Of a stretch of 47,135 bases of DNA, positions 8,009 to 15,345 are shown in pieces. The stretch covers positions 1 to 47,135 of the forward strand of contig SIBG01000026.1 in NCBI GenBank assembly GCA_009695305.1. Direction: 5' to 3'. The translations under genes were made by a program, and so were the position numbers. The DNA comes from Opitutus sp. (GTDB taxonomy: Bacteria > Verrucomicrobiota > Verrucomicrobiia > Opitutales > Opitutaceae). The notes under the pieces were generated by a model. The model worked only from the letters and a program-made list of their open reading frames with translations. It was not told the origin of the DNA and ran no database searches. How positions within the stretch are numbered: position 1 is the stretch's first letter; each line of letters begins with the position of its first letter.

Positions 8009-9004
8009 ATGAAATCCCGCCTCGCCTGCTTGTTTCTCGCCGTTACCGCGGCCGCGTTTGCCTCCAAGGACAAACCCGTCATCGGGCTCTCGCTCGACAC
8101 GCTCAAGGAGGAGCGCTGGCAGCACGACCGCGACACGTTCATCGCCGCCGCCGAAAAACTCGGCGCGACCGTGATCGTGCAGTCGGCCAATAGCGACGAC
8201 ACCCGCCAGGTGCGCGATGTCGAGTCGCTCATCAGCCGCGGCGTCGACGTGCTCGTGATCGTCCCGCACAACGGCGACGCCATGACCCGCGCGGTGAAGT
8301 CCGCGAACGAGGCGAAGATCCCCGTCATCGCCTACGACCGGCTCATCCTCAACGCGAACATCGATTACTATCTCACCTTCGACAACGTGAAGGTCGGCGA
8401 GGCGCAGGCCAGCTACGCCGCCGCCCGGCTGCCGAAGAATCGCCCCGCGAAGATCGTCCGCATCTACGGCGCGCCGACCGACAACAACGCGAAGATGTTC
8501 AAGCAGGGTCAGGACAACATCCTCGATCCGCTCATCAAGGCCGGCAAAATCACCGTGCTGCACGAGGACTGGGCGCTCGATTGGAAACCGGAAAACGGCA
8601 AGAAGATCATGAACGCCGCGATCACGAAGTCCGGCCGCGGGATCGACATGGTGGTCGTCTCCAACGACGGCACCGCCGGCGGCGCGATTCAGGCGCTCCT
8701 TGAGGAAGGGCTCGCCGGCAAAGTGCTCGTCACCGGCCAGGACGCCGACCTCGCCGCCTGCCAGCGCATCCTGCGCGGCACGCAAGCGATGACCGTCTAC
8801 AAACCCCTCAAGAATCTCGCCACCCTCGCCGCCCAAGTCGCCGTCGACGTAGCCAAGGGCAACCGGCCCACGACGCCCAGCACGCTCGACAACGGCACGA
8901 AGCAGGTCCCGTCGATTTTCGAAAAGGTGATCTCCGTGGACAAAGAAAACCTCGCCGCCACCGTGATCGCCGACGGTTTTCACAAGGCGGAAGCATTGCG
9001 CTAA
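8009..9004 (+). CDS. xylF: D-xylose ABC transporter, periplasmic substrate-binding protein
   Basis: A 331-residue secreted binding protein with a signal peptide at about 1-18. The mature part follows Escherichia coli XylF closely: an ERWQxDRD ligand segment, SRGVDVLVIVPHNG, IAYDRLI, PxDNNAKMFKxGQ, SNDGTAGGAIQAL, GQDADLA and TMTVYKPLKNLA all match its characteristic motifs. It binds D-xylose in the periplasm for the XylGH importer encoded next. The start at 8009 is the first Met able to begin the signal peptide; the longer open frame upstream overlaps the divergent rfaE2-like gene and is ignored. Confidence 0.93.
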   Translation: MKSRLACLFLAVTAAAFASKDKPVIGLSLDTLKEERWQHDRDTFIAAAEKLGATVIVQSANSDDTRQVRDVESLISRGVDVLVIVPHNGDAMTRAVKSANEAKIPVIAYDRLILNANIDYYLTFDNVKVGEAQASYAAARLPKNRPAKIVRIYGAPTDNNAKMFKQGQDNILDPLIKAGKITVLHEDWALDWKPENGKKIMNAAITKSGRGIDMVVVSNDGTAGGAIQALLEEGLAGKVLVTGQDADLAACQRILRGTQAMTVYKPLKNLATLAAQVAVDVAKGNRPTTPSTLDNGTKQVPSIFEKVISVDKENLAATVIADGFHKAEALR

Positions 9005-9025
9005 AGGATCAATTCCCACGGCCCA

Positions 9026-10663
9026 ATGAGTGACCAGCCAAGTCCAACGCCTGACCTGACAAATCGGTCATTGGGCCTTGGGCCTTGGTCATTCGAAAAA
9101 CCGCTTCTCGCCGCCCGCGGCCTGACGAAAAAATTCCCCGGCGTCATCGCACTCCGCGATGTCGCCTTCGATCTCCGCGCGGGTGAGGTCCACGCGCTTT
9201 GTGGCGAAAACGGTGCCGGCAAGTCCACGCTCATCAAGCTGCTCTCCGGCATCCACCCACACGGCTCCTACGAGGGAGAACTGCTCGTCGACGGCCGTGC
9301 CGTCGCCTTCCAGCACATCCGCGACGCCGAGGCGGCGGGCATCGCCGTGATCACGCAGGAGTTCGCGCTGGTCGACGAGCTCAGTGTGGCGGAAAATATT
9401 TTCCTCGGCCGCGCCCCGCGCCGCGGTCTCCGCATCGACTGGCTGGAGATGAACCGCCGGGCTGGCGAACTGCTCGCCGACTTCGGCCTCGCGATCGCAC
9501 CCGAGACGCCCGTCCGCGACCTCGGCATCGGCCAGAAACAGCTGGTCGAAATCGTCCGCGCGATGGACAAGAAGACGCGCGTGCTCGTCCTCGACGAGCC
9601 CACCGCCGCGCTCACCGGCCAGGAGGTGGCGGTGCTGCTCGACCACCTGCGGCGGCTGCGCGCGCAAGGCACGGCGTGCATCTACATTTCCCACAAACTC
9701 GACGAGGTCTTTGCGATCAGCGATCGCATCACGGTGCTGCGCGACGGCGCGAGCATCACGACGCTCGCCGTGCGCGACGCCTCGGTGCCGCTCGTGATCA
9801 AGCACATGGTCGGCCGGGAACTCGGCGACCTGTTTCCCCGTCGGTCGGGGTTTACCCCCGACAGCTTAGAACCGATTATCTCTGTCCGCGGCCTCACGGT
9901 CGCGCCCGCGAAAAACTCCCCGCCCTTTCTGCGCGAGATTTCCTTCGAACTGCGCGGCGGCGAAGTGCTCGGCTTCGGGGGGCTCATGGGCGCGGGGCGC
10001 TCGGAATTGTTGCTCCACCTCTTTGGCGCGTGGGGTCACCGCGCAGCCGGTGAAGTCACGCTACGCGGCGCCGCGTTTTCGGATCCGACGCCACGGGCCG
10101 CCATCACCCGCGGACTCGCGCTCGTCACCGAAGATCGCAAACGCTACGGCCTCGTCCTCGATCAACCCATCGGCTTCAACCTCTCACTCTCGAGTCTGCC
10201 GCAATTCACGCGCGCCAGCGTCAGCCTTGACCTGCCGGCCGAGCACGTGCGCAACCAAACCTTCTTCGAATCGCTTCGCGTGAAAGCGCCTGACCAGCGC
10301 GCGCGCGTCGGCGGGCTTTCTGGCGGCAACCAGCAGAAAGTCGTCCTCGGCAAGTCGCTCATGACCGGGCCGACGGTCGTGATGCTCGATGAGCCTACGC
10401 GCGGCATCGACGTGGGCGCCAAGTTGGAAGTCTACGAGCTCATCAACCGGCTCACGGCCGAAGGCAAAGCGGTCATCCTCGTCTCGAGCGAACTCCCCGA
10501 GTTGATGGGCATGAGCGATCGCATCATCATGCTACACGAGGGGAAAATCGGCGGCGAGTTTGTGCGCGCCGATTTCTCCCAGGAAAAACTCCTCGCCGCC
10601 GCGATGGGACGCCGCGCCGCAGGCGCGGCGAAGGACCAAGGCCCAAGGACCAATACCCAGTAA
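9026..10663 (+). CDS. xylG: D-xylose ABC transporter, ATP-binding protein
   Basis: A 545-residue double ATPase of the sugar CUT2 family. The first nucleotide-binding half has Walker A GENGAGKST at 60-68, a Q-loop ITQEF and Walker B VLVLDEPTAAL. The second half has a degenerate Walker A (GLMGAGRSE), the signature LSGGNQQK and MLDEPTRGID. It energises xylose uptake at the inner membrane with XylF and XylH. The first 26 residues and the last about 12 are not part of the domain: they are encoded by copies of a short repeat also found upstream of xylH. The ATG at 9026 is the first after xylF; starting later would need a non-ATG codon near residue 27. Confidence 0.9.
   Translation: MSDQPSPTPDLTNRSLGLGPWSFEKPLLAARGLTKKFPGVIALRDVAFDLRAGEVHALCGENGAGKSTLIKLLSGIHPHGSYEGELLVDGRAVAFQHIRDAEAAGIAVITQEFALVDELSVAENIFLGRAPRRGLRIDWLEMNRRAGELLADFGLAIAPETPVRDLGIGQKQLVEIVRAMDKKTRVLVLDEPTAALTGQEVAVLLDHLRRLRAQGTACIYISHKLDEVFAISDRITVLRDGASITTLAVRDASVPLVIKHMVGRELGDLFPRRSGFTPDSLEPIISVRGLTVAPAKNSPPFLREISFELRGGEVLGFGGLMGAGRSELLLHLFGAWGHRAAGEVTLRGAAFSDPTPRAAITRGLALVTEDRKRYGLVLDQPIGFNLSLSSLPQFTRASVSLDLPAEHVRNQTFFESLRVKAPDQRARVGGLSGGNQQKVVLGKSLMTGPTVVMLDEPTRGIDVGAKLEVYELINRLTAEGKAVILVSSELPELMGMSDRIIMLHEGKIGGEFVRADFSQEKLLAAAMGRRAAGAAKDQGPRTNTQ
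9066..9094 (+). repeat. Short repeat, copy A, inside the start of xylG
   Basis: A 29-base TTGGGCC/TTGGTC-rich element. The 15 bases at 9076-9090 recur exactly, inverted, at 10634-10648. It is translated in frame as the residues around GLGPWSF of XylG. Confidence 0.75.
10631..10660 (-). repeat. Short repeat, copy B (inverted), at the end of xylG
   Basis: Same element as copies A and C on the opposite strand. Bases 10638-10654 are a perfect 17-base inverted match to 11207-11223. It is read as the last residues of XylG (KDQGPRTNTQ), so the xylG 3' end is repeat-derived. Confidence 0.8.
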
Positions 10664-10667
10664 AAAT

Positions 10668-10687
10668 CCCCGGGGCAAGCCCCGGGG
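10668..10687. repeat. GC-rich hairpin just after xylG
   Basis: Perfect nine-base stem (10668-10676 with 10679-10687) around AA. It may stabilise the xylG mRNA end or weaken read-through to the genes that follow. A T tract is missing, so I do not call it a terminator. A smaller palindrome with the same GCAAGC centre lies at 10760-10775. Confidence 0.6.
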
Positions 10688-10759
10688 CATTTGACAAGAC
10701 CGCCGCAAACTCATCCGACCATAATGCAATTCGCGCTTAAACCCGTCCGTCCAACCAAG

Positions 10760-10775
10760 CCGAAGCAAGCTTCGG
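10760..10775. repeat. Small palindrome upstream of the four-helix-bundle gene
   Basis: Seven-base arms (10760-10766 with 10769-10775) around AA, sharing the GCAAGC core with the hairpin at 10668-10687. It lies 19 bases before the start codon at 10795. Confidence 0.5.
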
Positions 10776-10794
10776 GGTATCGGACCCACAGCGA

Positions 10795-11175
10795 ATGAAG
10801 AACTCAATCTATGACCTCGAGGAACGCACTGCGATCTTCGGCGAAGCCGTGATCGAGTTTTGTCTCTCGCTGCCGACGAACCCCGTAACGGCACCGATCA
10901 TCAACCAACTTGTCCGCGCCGGCACGAGCGTTGGAGCCAACTACTGTGAAGCCGACGAGGCGGAGTCCAAACGAGACTTCCGCCATAAAATCGCGATCTG
11001 TCGCAAGGAGGCCAAGGAAACCAAATACTGGCTCCGCATGATCGCAAAAGCGGCGCCTGCACACAAAGCAACAGCACGTGCTATCTGGCGCGAAACGAAA
11101 GAACTTCATCTGATTTTCTGCGCAGCCATCCGCACCACCGACCTAAGTCTCCGCAAAGAGCGCCTAACCGCATGA
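10795..11175 (+). CDS. Four-helix-bundle protein (23S rRNA intervening-sequence / S23 family)
   Basis: A 126-residue, all-helical protein. The N-terminal MKNSIYDLEERT-x-x-F segment, the helix with NQLVRAGTSVGANYCEAD, the RKEAKETKYWLRMI stretch and the final ELHLIF segment match the four-helix-bundle family first seen in open frames within 23S rRNA intervening sequences, related in fold to Avd of diversity-generating retroelements. The molecular function of the stand-alone members is unknown. It sits between xylG and xylH, flanked by inverted copies of a short repeat (10631-10660 and 11192-11223), which suggests that it was brought in as a unit and splits the xylose operon. No reverse transcriptase is nearby. 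Confidence 0.88.
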   Translation: MKNSIYDLEERTAIFGEAVIEFCLSLPTNPVTAPIINQLVRAGTSVGANYCEADEAESKRDFRHKIAICRKEAKETKYWLRMIAKAAPAHKATARAIWRETKELHLIFCAAIRTTDLSLRKERLTA

Positions 11176-11191
11176 CCCCGCATTCACCCAT

Positions 11192-11223
11192 CCTTGGTCA
11201 TTGGTCATTGGTCCTTGGGCCTT
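11192..11223 (+). repeat. Short repeat, copy C, upstream of xylH
   Basis: Contains 17 bases (11207-11223) that are the exact reverse complement of 10638-10654, so copies B and C bracket the four-helix-bundle gene as an inverted pair. A CATTGGT unit is duplicated within it. The open frame through it (giving a GPWAF peptide) extends that of xylH upstream, but is not likely to be translated. Confidence 0.8.
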
Positions 11224-11236
11224 CCTTCACCGCCCC

Positions 11237-12364
11237 ATGACCTCCCGCCCCGCCCCTCAGCTCCTCGCTCTCCCCCTCGCCCTCCTCGCGATTGCCGTGT
11301 TCTTCGCGGTAAAGGAGCCCGCCTTTCTCGGCCCGCGCAACCTCACCCAGCTCATCGTCGAGTTCTCCATCGTCGGCACGCTCGCGCTCGGAATGTTCAT
11401 GATTCTGCTCACGGGCCAGATCGACCTCTCGATCGGCAGCGGGGTCGGACTCATTGGCGGGGTCGCGGCGGTGCTCGTGTTTCAGCAGGGCTGGTCAGCC
11501 CCCGCGGCAATGGGCACGGCGTTTATCGTGGCGCTGATCCTTTGGACCGCGATGGGCACGCTGATCGTGCGGCAGCGCATCCCATCGTTCATCATCACGC
11601 TTGGTGGTCTGCTGATCTTCAAGGGACTCTTCTGGCTCGTCATCCAGAATTCCACGATTCCAGTTTCGCGCGGCGATCAGGAAAACCTCTATTCGCGGCT
11701 CACGACCTACTACCTGCCGTCCTCGTTCGGCTTCGCGCTCGTGGCGATCGTCCTCGTTGCACTCGGCATTCTCACTTGGCGGAGTCGAGCCGCGCGCAGT
11801 GCGCACCAGCTCGCCAATCCCCCGGCCGTGCGCGCCGTCGGGCAGTGGCTCGTGATGGCGGCGGCGACGCTCGGGCTCGTTTACTTTTTCAACCATTTCC
11901 GCGGTGTGCCGCTCTCGCTCGTCGTCCTCGCGGCGACGGCCGGCGCGGTTTATTTCCTTACCCAACACACGCCGTTCGGCCGCTACCTTTACGCGATCGG
12001 TGGCAACGAGGAGGCGGCGGTCCTTTCCGGCATCGCGGTCAATCAGGTGCTCGTCGGCGCCTACGTGCTGATGGGGGTAACGGTCGCACTCACGGGTTTC
12101 ATGACGACCGCCTATTCCGGCGCCTCAACCACGACCGTCGGCGATCTGATGGAACTCGACGCGATTGCGGCGTGCGTGATCGGCGGCACCGCACTCAAGG
12201 GCGGCCGCGGCACCGTGTGGGGCGTGATCTTTGGCGCACTCATCATAACCGCGCTGCTCAACGGCATGACGCTCCTCGCCGTCTCGCCCGAAATAAAATT
12301 CATCGCCCGCGGCGCTGTGCTGACGCTCGCCGTGTGGATGGATGTGAAGCTCGGGCGGAGGTAA
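11237..12364 (+). CDS. xylH: D-xylose ABC transporter, permease
   Basis: A 375-residue inner-membrane permease of the CUT2 (RbsC/XylH) family with about ten membrane segments. The segment GMFMILLTGQIDLSIGSGVGL, the IPSFIITLGG stretch, the loop with FGRYLYAIGGNEEAA, and the ending with DAIAACVIGGTALKGGRGTVWG are family hallmarks. It forms the xylose channel driven by XylG. The ATG at 11237 begins the protein cleanly; an earlier in-frame start at 11201 lies in repeat sequence. It is separated from xylG by about 570 bases holding the inserted four-helix-bundle gene. Confidence 0.92.
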   Translation: MTSRPAPQLLALPLALLAIAVFFAVKEPAFLGPRNLTQLIVEFSIVGTLALGMFMILLTGQIDLSIGSGVGLIGGVAAVLVFQQGWSAPAAMGTAFIVALILWTAMGTLIVRQRIPSFIITLGGLLIFKGLFWLVIQNSTIPVSRGDQENLYSRLTTYYLPSSFGFALVAIVLVALGILTWRSRAARSAHQLANPPAVRAVGQWLVMAAATLGLVYFFNHFRGVPLSLVVLAATAGAVYFLTQHTPFGRYLYAIGGNEEAAVLSGIAVNQVLVGAYVLMGVTVALTGFMTTAYSGASTTTVGDLMELDAIAACVIGGTALKGGRGTVWGVIFGALIITALLNGMTLLAVSPEIKFIARGAVLTLAVWMDVKLGRR

Positions 12365-12376
12365 AACCTGGCCGGT

Positions 12377-12455
12377 GGGGCCGGCTCTCCGAGCCGGCCT
12401 GGGTTCCAGCGCCCAAATCGACCTTAAACCCAGGCCCGCTCGGAGAGCGCGCCCC
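12377..12455. repeat. Imperfect inverted repeat between xylH and dnaJ
   Basis: Two 29-base arms (12377-12405 and 12427-12455) are reverse complements with about four mismatches, around a 21-base loop. Each arm has an inner CTCCGAG-centred dyad. It fills nearly the whole gap between two convergent genes and stops five bases before the dnaJ stop, so it may act as a two-way transcription end. It is a different family from the repeat at 6301-6372. Confidence 0.75.
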
Positions 12456-12459
12456 ATCC

Positions 12460-13611
12460 TCAGAAAAACTTTTTCGCTTTCTCGAAAAAACTTTTCGACG
12501 TCGGCTCGGCGGCATCGCCGCTCACGCGGGCGAAATCCTCGAGAATTTTCTTCTGCTCGGCCGTGAGCGACTGCGGGACCTCGACCTGCACGCGCAGCAG
12601 TTGATCGCCCTGATGGCCGCCGCGCAGGCTCGGCATGCCCTTGCCGCGGAGCCGGAAGGTCGTGCCGCTGGGCGTCGCCGCGGGAATCTTGAGCGAGGCT
12701 TTGCCGAACAACGTCGGCACCTCGATCGGGCCGCCGAGCGTCGCGAGCGTAAACTTGATCGGAATCTCGCAAAACAAATCCTCGCCCTGGCGCTCGAAGA
12801 GCTCGTGCTCCTTCACCGACAGCACGATGTAAAGATCGCCCGTCTGCCCACCGGCCATGCCCGCCTCGCCGTTGCCGGACGAGCGCAACCGCGAGCCGGT
12901 GTCGACGCCCGGCGGTATCCGGACGTTGAGTTTGGTGGTTTTCGGCTGCCGGCCCTCGCCCCGGCACCCGGTGCAGGGCTTGTCGATCTTCGAGCCGGCG
13001 CCGGCGCAGGTTGGGCACGTTTGCGTGAAGGTGATGATTCCGCCCGAGCGGCGGATCTGTCCCGCCCCGCGGCAGGTCGGGCAGGTCACGCGTTTGGAAC
13101 CCGGCTCGGCCCCGGCGCCGGCGCAGCGTTCGCACGCCATTTTTTTGCGGAACGAGATTTCTTTCTCCATGCCGCGCGCCGCTTCCTCGAGCGTGATCTC
13201 CAGGTCGTAACGCAGATCGGCCCCGTCGCGCCCGCCCTCGCGGCCACCTCCGCCGCCGAACATCTCATCAAAAATTCCGCCACCCCCGCCTCCGCCCTGC
13301 TGGCCGAAGACCTCGCGAAAAATGTCGAACGGATCGTGAAACCCGCCGCCCGCACCGCGTGGGCCCGCCGCGCTCGCGCCGGGGCCCTCGAACGCCGCGT
13401 GACCATAGCGATCATAGGCGGCCCGTTTGTCCGGATCCTTCAGCACTTCGTAGGCGTGGGAAACTTTCTTGAACATCTCCTCCGCCTCCTTGTTGCCGGG
13501 ATTCTTGTCCGGATGAAATTGCACGGCCTTCTTGCGATAGGCCTTCTTCATTTCTTCCTCGGTCGCGCCCTTCGCCACCCCGAGCAGGTTGTAATAGTCT
13601 TCCTTCGCCAT
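12460..13611 (-). CDS. dnaJ: Molecular chaperone DnaJ
   Basis: A 383-residue co-chaperone that stimulates the DnaK ATPase and hands over unfolded clients. The J domain at 1-70 has HPD at 33-35, followed by a Gly/Phe-rich region with an unusual poly-Gly run at about 105-130. Four zinc-binding CxxCxGxG repeats are visible ([32 protein letters not shown]), then the two beta-sandwich client-binding domains. The C-terminus ends in a lysine/phenylalanine-rich tail. It follows grpE by six bases in a grpE-dnaJ operon; dnaK is not in the window. No CIRCE element is seen upstream. Confidence 0.96.
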   Translation of the reverse strand: MAKEDYYNLLGVAKGATEEEMKKAYRKKAVQFHPDKNPGNKEAEEMFKKVSHAYEVLKDPDKRAAYDRYGHAAFEGPGASAAGPRGAGGGFHDPFDIFREVFGQQGGGGGGGIFDEMFGGGGGREGGRDGADLRYDLEITLEEAARGMEKEISFRKKMACERCAGAGAEPGSKRVTCPTCRGAGQIRRSGGIITFTQTCPTCAGAGSKIDKPCTGCRGEGRQPKTTKLNVRIPPGVDTGSRLRSSGNGEAGMAGGQTGDLYIVLSVKEHELFERQGEDLFCEIPIKFTLATLGGPIEVPTLFGKASLKIPAATPSGTTFRLRGKGMPSLRGGHQGDQLLRVQVEVPQSLTAEQKKILEDFARVSGDAAEPTSKSFFEKAKKFF

Positions 13612-13617
13612 GGTGGG

Positions 13618-14166
13618 TTAGGCTTTGGCCGGGCCGCTCGAGACGACGACGGAGGCGGGCCGCAGCAGGCGGCCGTTCAGCGCGTAACCGGTGCGCACGA
13701 CCGTCACGACGCTGCCCTCGGGCACGGCGGCGCTGGGTTGCGCCGACAGCGCCTCGTGCAGATTCGCGTCAAACGGCTGGCCGGCGGGAGAAATTTCCTT
13801 GAGGCCGTGACTGGCAAACGCGGCTTTGCACTGCGCCAACACCAGGTCAATCCCACTCGCGAGCGCCGGTGCGTCGGCGCCCGGCTGCTTCGCGGCCGCG
13901 AGGCCGAGGGCAAGATTGTCGAGCACGGGCAGCAAATCCTCGAGCACGCGCGACGCCGCGTAGAGCCGCAACTCCTCTTTTTCGCGCACGGTGCGGCGGC
14001 GGAAATTCTCGAGGTCGGCCGCCGCGCGCATGAATTTATCATAGCTGGCGGCAGCCGCCTGCTTCGCCGTGGCAAGTTGCGCGGTCAGGTCGGGACTCTC
14101 CGGCACGCTGGGCGGGGCCTCGGCGGCGGCTTTGGTCAAGGGGACGGTGGTTTCAGGTTCGGGCAT
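13618..14166 (-). CDS. grpE: Nucleotide exchange factor GrpE
   Basis: A 182-residue protein that releases ADP from DnaK. A Pro/Glu-rich N-terminal tail leads into a long helix (residues about 25-80, with the KFMRAAADLENFRRRT-type motif of the GrpE coiled coil), the four-helix dimer region with LLPVLDNLALGL, and a small C-terminal beta domain with the P-A-x-V-V-V-S ending. It is transcribed with dnaJ. The start at 14166 is the only ATG before the coiled coil that keeps family length. Confidence 0.95.
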   Translation of the reverse strand: MPEPETTVPLTKAAAEAPPSVPESPDLTAQLATAKQAAAASYDKFMRAAADLENFRRRTVREKEELRLYAASRVLEDLLPVLDNLALGLAAAKQPGADAPALASGIDLVLAQCKAAFASHGLKEISPAGQPFDANLHEALSAQPSAAVPEGSVVTVVRTGYALNGRLLRPASVVVSSGPAKA

Positions 14167-14256
14167 GGATGCAAAGAGCGACTACTCAACTACGGCTTTT
14201 TCGTTTCTTCAAGTCTGCTCCCGCCTTCCCCCGAAATTCGGCGGGCCGGCCGGCGT

Positions 14257-15240
14257 TTAGGCAAAATTTTCCGTCACGAGCAAGATCGTGGTCGTCTCCG
14301 CCGTAAAAGTGAACGCCCCCGCAAAGGGCACGAGGACGTTTTCGCCGCGCCCGAGTTTTTGCCCAAACGCCGGCCGGCTGCCAGAGCCGTGATCCATGTT
14401 CGTGCGGGCCGTCCCGCTAACCACGCTCAGAAGGCGGGGCTGTTCGCCCGCGCGGAGGTGCATGCGCTCGCCCCCGCCGAGCACCACGCGACGAATGCTG
14501 AATTCCGCACAGTCGGCAATCGTGCCCGAGGTCGGCGCGGCCCGCACCGGCCCGGGTTCAAAGTTGCTCCAATCGATCGACCGCAGCGACTGCGCGACAT
14601 GCAATTGCCGCGGCTGGCCGTCGAGCCCCGCGCGGCCCCAGTCGTAAACGCGATACGTCGTGTCCGAGTTTTGCTGGATTTCGAGGATGAGGTTGCCCGC
14701 ATCGATCGCGTGGATCTGCCCGCTGTGGACGAGAATGGAGTCGCCGGCGGCGACCCGAAAATGATGCACGCAGGCGTCGACCGTGCCGTCGGCGATCGCG
14801 CGCTCGAACTGCTCGCGAGTCACTCCCCGCCGCAGGCCGACGATGAGCTGGGCCTCCGGCGCCGTGTGGGCGATATACCAGTTCTCCGTCTTGGCCTCGC
14901 CCCCGAGTTCGGCGGCGACGGCGGCGGGCGGATGGACTTGCAGGCTGAGGCGCTCGCGACAATCCAGCCATTTCACGAGGAGCGGAAATGGTCTTCCGGC
15001 GGACCATTTCGGGCCCATCACGTCGGCGCCATGGCGGGCCAGCACGGCATGCAGCGTCTGCCCGTCGTGCACGCCACCGTGGACGACCGATTGCGCCTCG
15101 GGCCGGTCGACGATTTCCCAACTCTCGCCAATCGGGCCCGACGGCGCTGGCGGCAGCTGCCGGCCGAGGGCCGATTCGAGCAGGCGACCGCCCCAGACGC
15201 GCTCTTGATAGATGGGGTGGAACCGGAGGAGGTCGGGCAT
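14257..15240 (-). CDS. manA: Class I mannose-6-phosphate isomerase
   Basis: A 327-residue cupin-type zinc enzyme interconverting fructose 6-phosphate and mannose 6-phosphate for GDP-mannose or for mannose use. The N-terminal RVWGG segment, the zinc ligands in QVHP and in KTENW, a third ligand His in SGQIHAI, and the catalytic R-V-Y-D-W-G-R segment are all present. Length fits the short bacterial type I form rather than the long enterobacterial one. It lies 90 bases upstream of grpE on the same strand and is divergent from ftsK. Confidence 0.9.
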   Translation of the reverse strand: MPDLLRFHPIYQERVWGGRLLESALGRQLPPAPSGPIGESWEIVDRPEAQSVVHGGVHDGQTLHAVLARHGADVMGPKWSAGRPFPLLVKWLDCRERLSLQVHPPAAVAAELGGEAKTENWYIAHTAPEAQLIVGLRRGVTREQFERAIADGTVDACVHHFRVAAGDSILVHSGQIHAIDAGNLILEIQQNSDTTYRVYDWGRAGLDGQPRQLHVAQSLRSIDWSNFEPGPVRAAPTSGTIADCAEFSIRRVVLGGGERMHLRAGEQPRLLSVVSGTARTNMDHGSGSRPAFGQKLGRGENVLVPFAGAFTFTAETTTILLVTENFA

Positions 15241-15288
15241 GAATGGGTTGGCGAGTAACTTGTGAAAACTCTGCGAGGGTGTTTACAT

Positions 15289-15316
15289 TTGACCAGCCAC
15301 CTTGTTAGCGTGGTAT
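15289..15316 (+). promoter_or_regulatory. Possible ftsK promoter
   Basis: TTGACC (15289-15294) and TGGTAT (15311-15316) are spaced by 16 bases in an A+T-richer patch 30 bases upstream of the chosen ftsK start. The match to a sigma-70 promoter is partial. Confidence 0.3.
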
Positions 15317-15345
15317 CCACACTGATTTTCAGTCGGTTCACACAA

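Noticed and set aside
7988..9019. Upstream extension of the rfaE2-like gene on the minus strand
   Set aside because: It is the antisense of xylF; the family N-terminus begins at 7987.
10795..11175. Diversity-generating retroelement accessory gene (avd)
   Set aside because: The fold is related, but no reverse transcriptase, template repeat or variable repeat is nearby.
11201..11236. Earlier start for xylH
   Set aside because: The added residues come from the repeat and precede a normal permease N-terminus at 11237.
14167..14256. CIRCE heat-shock operator upstream of grpE
   Set aside because: No TTAGCACTC-N9-GAGTGCTAA-like dyad is present in the gap.
11194..15258. A 1354-codon plus-strand open frame across xylH, dnaJ, grpE and manA
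   Set aside because: It is in another frame of xylH and antisense to three clearly recognisable genes; long stop-free frames are expected in GC-rich DNA. Its peptide shows no domain.
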